Source: Desulfovibrio sp.
Lineage (GTDB): Bacteria; Desulfobacterota; Desulfovibrionia; Desulfovibrionales; Desulfovibrionaceae
Direction: 5' to 3'
NCBI GenBank assembly: GCA_031291035.1
Contig: JAISLI010000028.1
Span: forward strand, 1-40,640
DNA: 40,640 bases
The notes beneath the pieces are model-generated. The model did not search any database and had not been told where the DNA came from. It saw only the letters and a list, made by a program, of their open reading frames with translations. The position numbers and the translations under genes are program-made. The stretch's first letter is position 1, and each line of letters starts with the position of its first letter. This document shows positions 40,145 through 40,640 of the stretch, in pieces.

Positions 40145-40640
40145 TCACCGCATCCGCATTCCCGGCGTTTCTCGCGCCGCTTCCAGCCGTTCCGCCTCCT
40201 GATGGAATTTCATAATGTCCTCCTGTGTGGGTTTGAAGTCCGCTATGTCAACGTCGCCCGCCGCGCTGAAGGCATACCAGACCGTCCGGTGAGCGTACTC
40301 TTTCCAGTCCCGGCTTTCCTCCTTACGGAGCGGGCGGGCTTTTCTGTACATTTCATTGGCAACCTCCGCGCGGGTATATCCGGCAAGGCGCATACGCAGA
40401 GCGACAGCGGCATCAAGCCGTGATGCGTCCATCTTTTCCGGGAAGCGTTTCGCCACGATCTCACGGTAAGCGGAATACGGCGAGGCCATGTCCCCGATTT
40501 TGGAGAATTGGAATGGCTTCACGTTCATGCCGTACAAAATGCGCCGTCGCAGTTTCCACAGAGCGGCCAGCCACGGATTGCGTTCTCCAAGCCAGCGTTT
40601 GAAAATCTTGAGCCGCTTTCGCGGAGCGGGCGGGTCCGCC
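40145..40640 (-). CDS. C-terminus of a probable conjugative relaxase/mobilisation protein (partial)
   Basis: The frame is open to the right edge of the window, so the start is outside; 164 residues are visible. The part SPYSAYREIVAKRFPEKMDAS, ASRLDAAVALRMRLAGYTRA and RDWKEYAHRTVWYAFS resembles the C-terminal region of TraI-type relaxases of mobile elements, where D-x-SR-x-D and RDW-x-x-YA-x-R-T recur. The upstream residues (PRKRLKIFKRWLGERNPW) are basic and in the same frame. The relaxase catalytic domain would lie beyond 40640. Together with the TraM/TraU remnant it marks this end as part of a conjugative or mobilisable element. Confidence 0.6.
   Translation of the reverse strand, partial: ADPPAPRKRLKIFKRWLGERNPWLAALWKLRRRILYGMNVKPFQFSKIGDMASPYSAYREIVAKRFPEKMDASRLDAAVALRMRLAGYTRAEVANEMYRKARPLRKEESRDWKEYAHRTVWYAFSAAGDVDIADFKPTQEDIMKFHQEAERLEAARETPGMRMR

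Noticed and set aside
1..40640. CRISPR arrays, tRNA, rRNA or tmRNA genes
   Set aside because: I scanned intergenic stretches and saw no regularly spaced direct repeats, no cloverleaf-like sequences with CCA-type ends and no rRNA landmarks. smpB is present but ssrA is not.

Overview
The window reads as a chromosomal piece of a Gram-negative, flagellated bacterium with G+C-rich housekeeping DNA. The gene set fits the Desulfovibrionaceae: TrmD carries an extra C-terminal SPOUT-type domain, short flagellins sit in tandem, there is a very large 7TM-type sensor, and conjugation-gene remnants are of the IncI/Dot-Icm type. The family assignment is inference from gene content; there is no rRNA marker here.

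Layout. 1-548 has no convincing gene but holds an AT-rich repeat (360-465) seen again at 25328-25433. 549-5597 (+) is panB, a hydantoinase/oxoprolinase-like ATPase, threonine synthase and an RluA-type pseudouridine synthase. 5721-10956 (-) is a cardiolipin synthase behind a 1261-residue sensor whose kinase, receiver and HPt phosphorylation residues all look replaced. 11336-14245 holds a Nudix-fold protein with a damaged Nudix box, then rimI, tpiA, secG and an Smr protein. 14268-18547 (-) is a HIT hydrolase, LapA-like protein, MutS and DUF1992 run. 18735-20781 (+) is fba and gap. 20998-23274 (+) is two flagellin genes, one with a sigma28-like and one with a sigma54-like promoter. Both leaders carry a hairpin with GGA in its loop at the same distance from the ribosome binding site, which suggests CsrA control.

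23356-25266 (-) is rimO and a C39-like putative cysteine protease. 25328-25660 is the left end of an IS110-type element. It carries a good promoter aimed at trmD-rplS-rnhB. Between rnhB and yraN sits an AT-rich insertion (about 28001-30475) with a Dam-like methyltransferase, a MutH/Sau3AI-type nuclease and a second methyltransferase: a GATC-type restriction-modification cassette inside a housekeeping operon. yraN, rsmI, smpB and comEC follow.

34651-40640 is accessory DNA: a decayed IS1-family transposase; an operon of a Cys/His-rich small protein, a MarR regulator with a His-rich tail and a Fur regulator (probably metal sensing); a TraM/DotI-TraU/DotO-like conjugation remnant; a secreted protein with two FGE-like domains plus the remains of another copy; and the C-terminus of a probable relaxase running off the right edge. 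The right end therefore looks like an eroding integrative or conjugative element.
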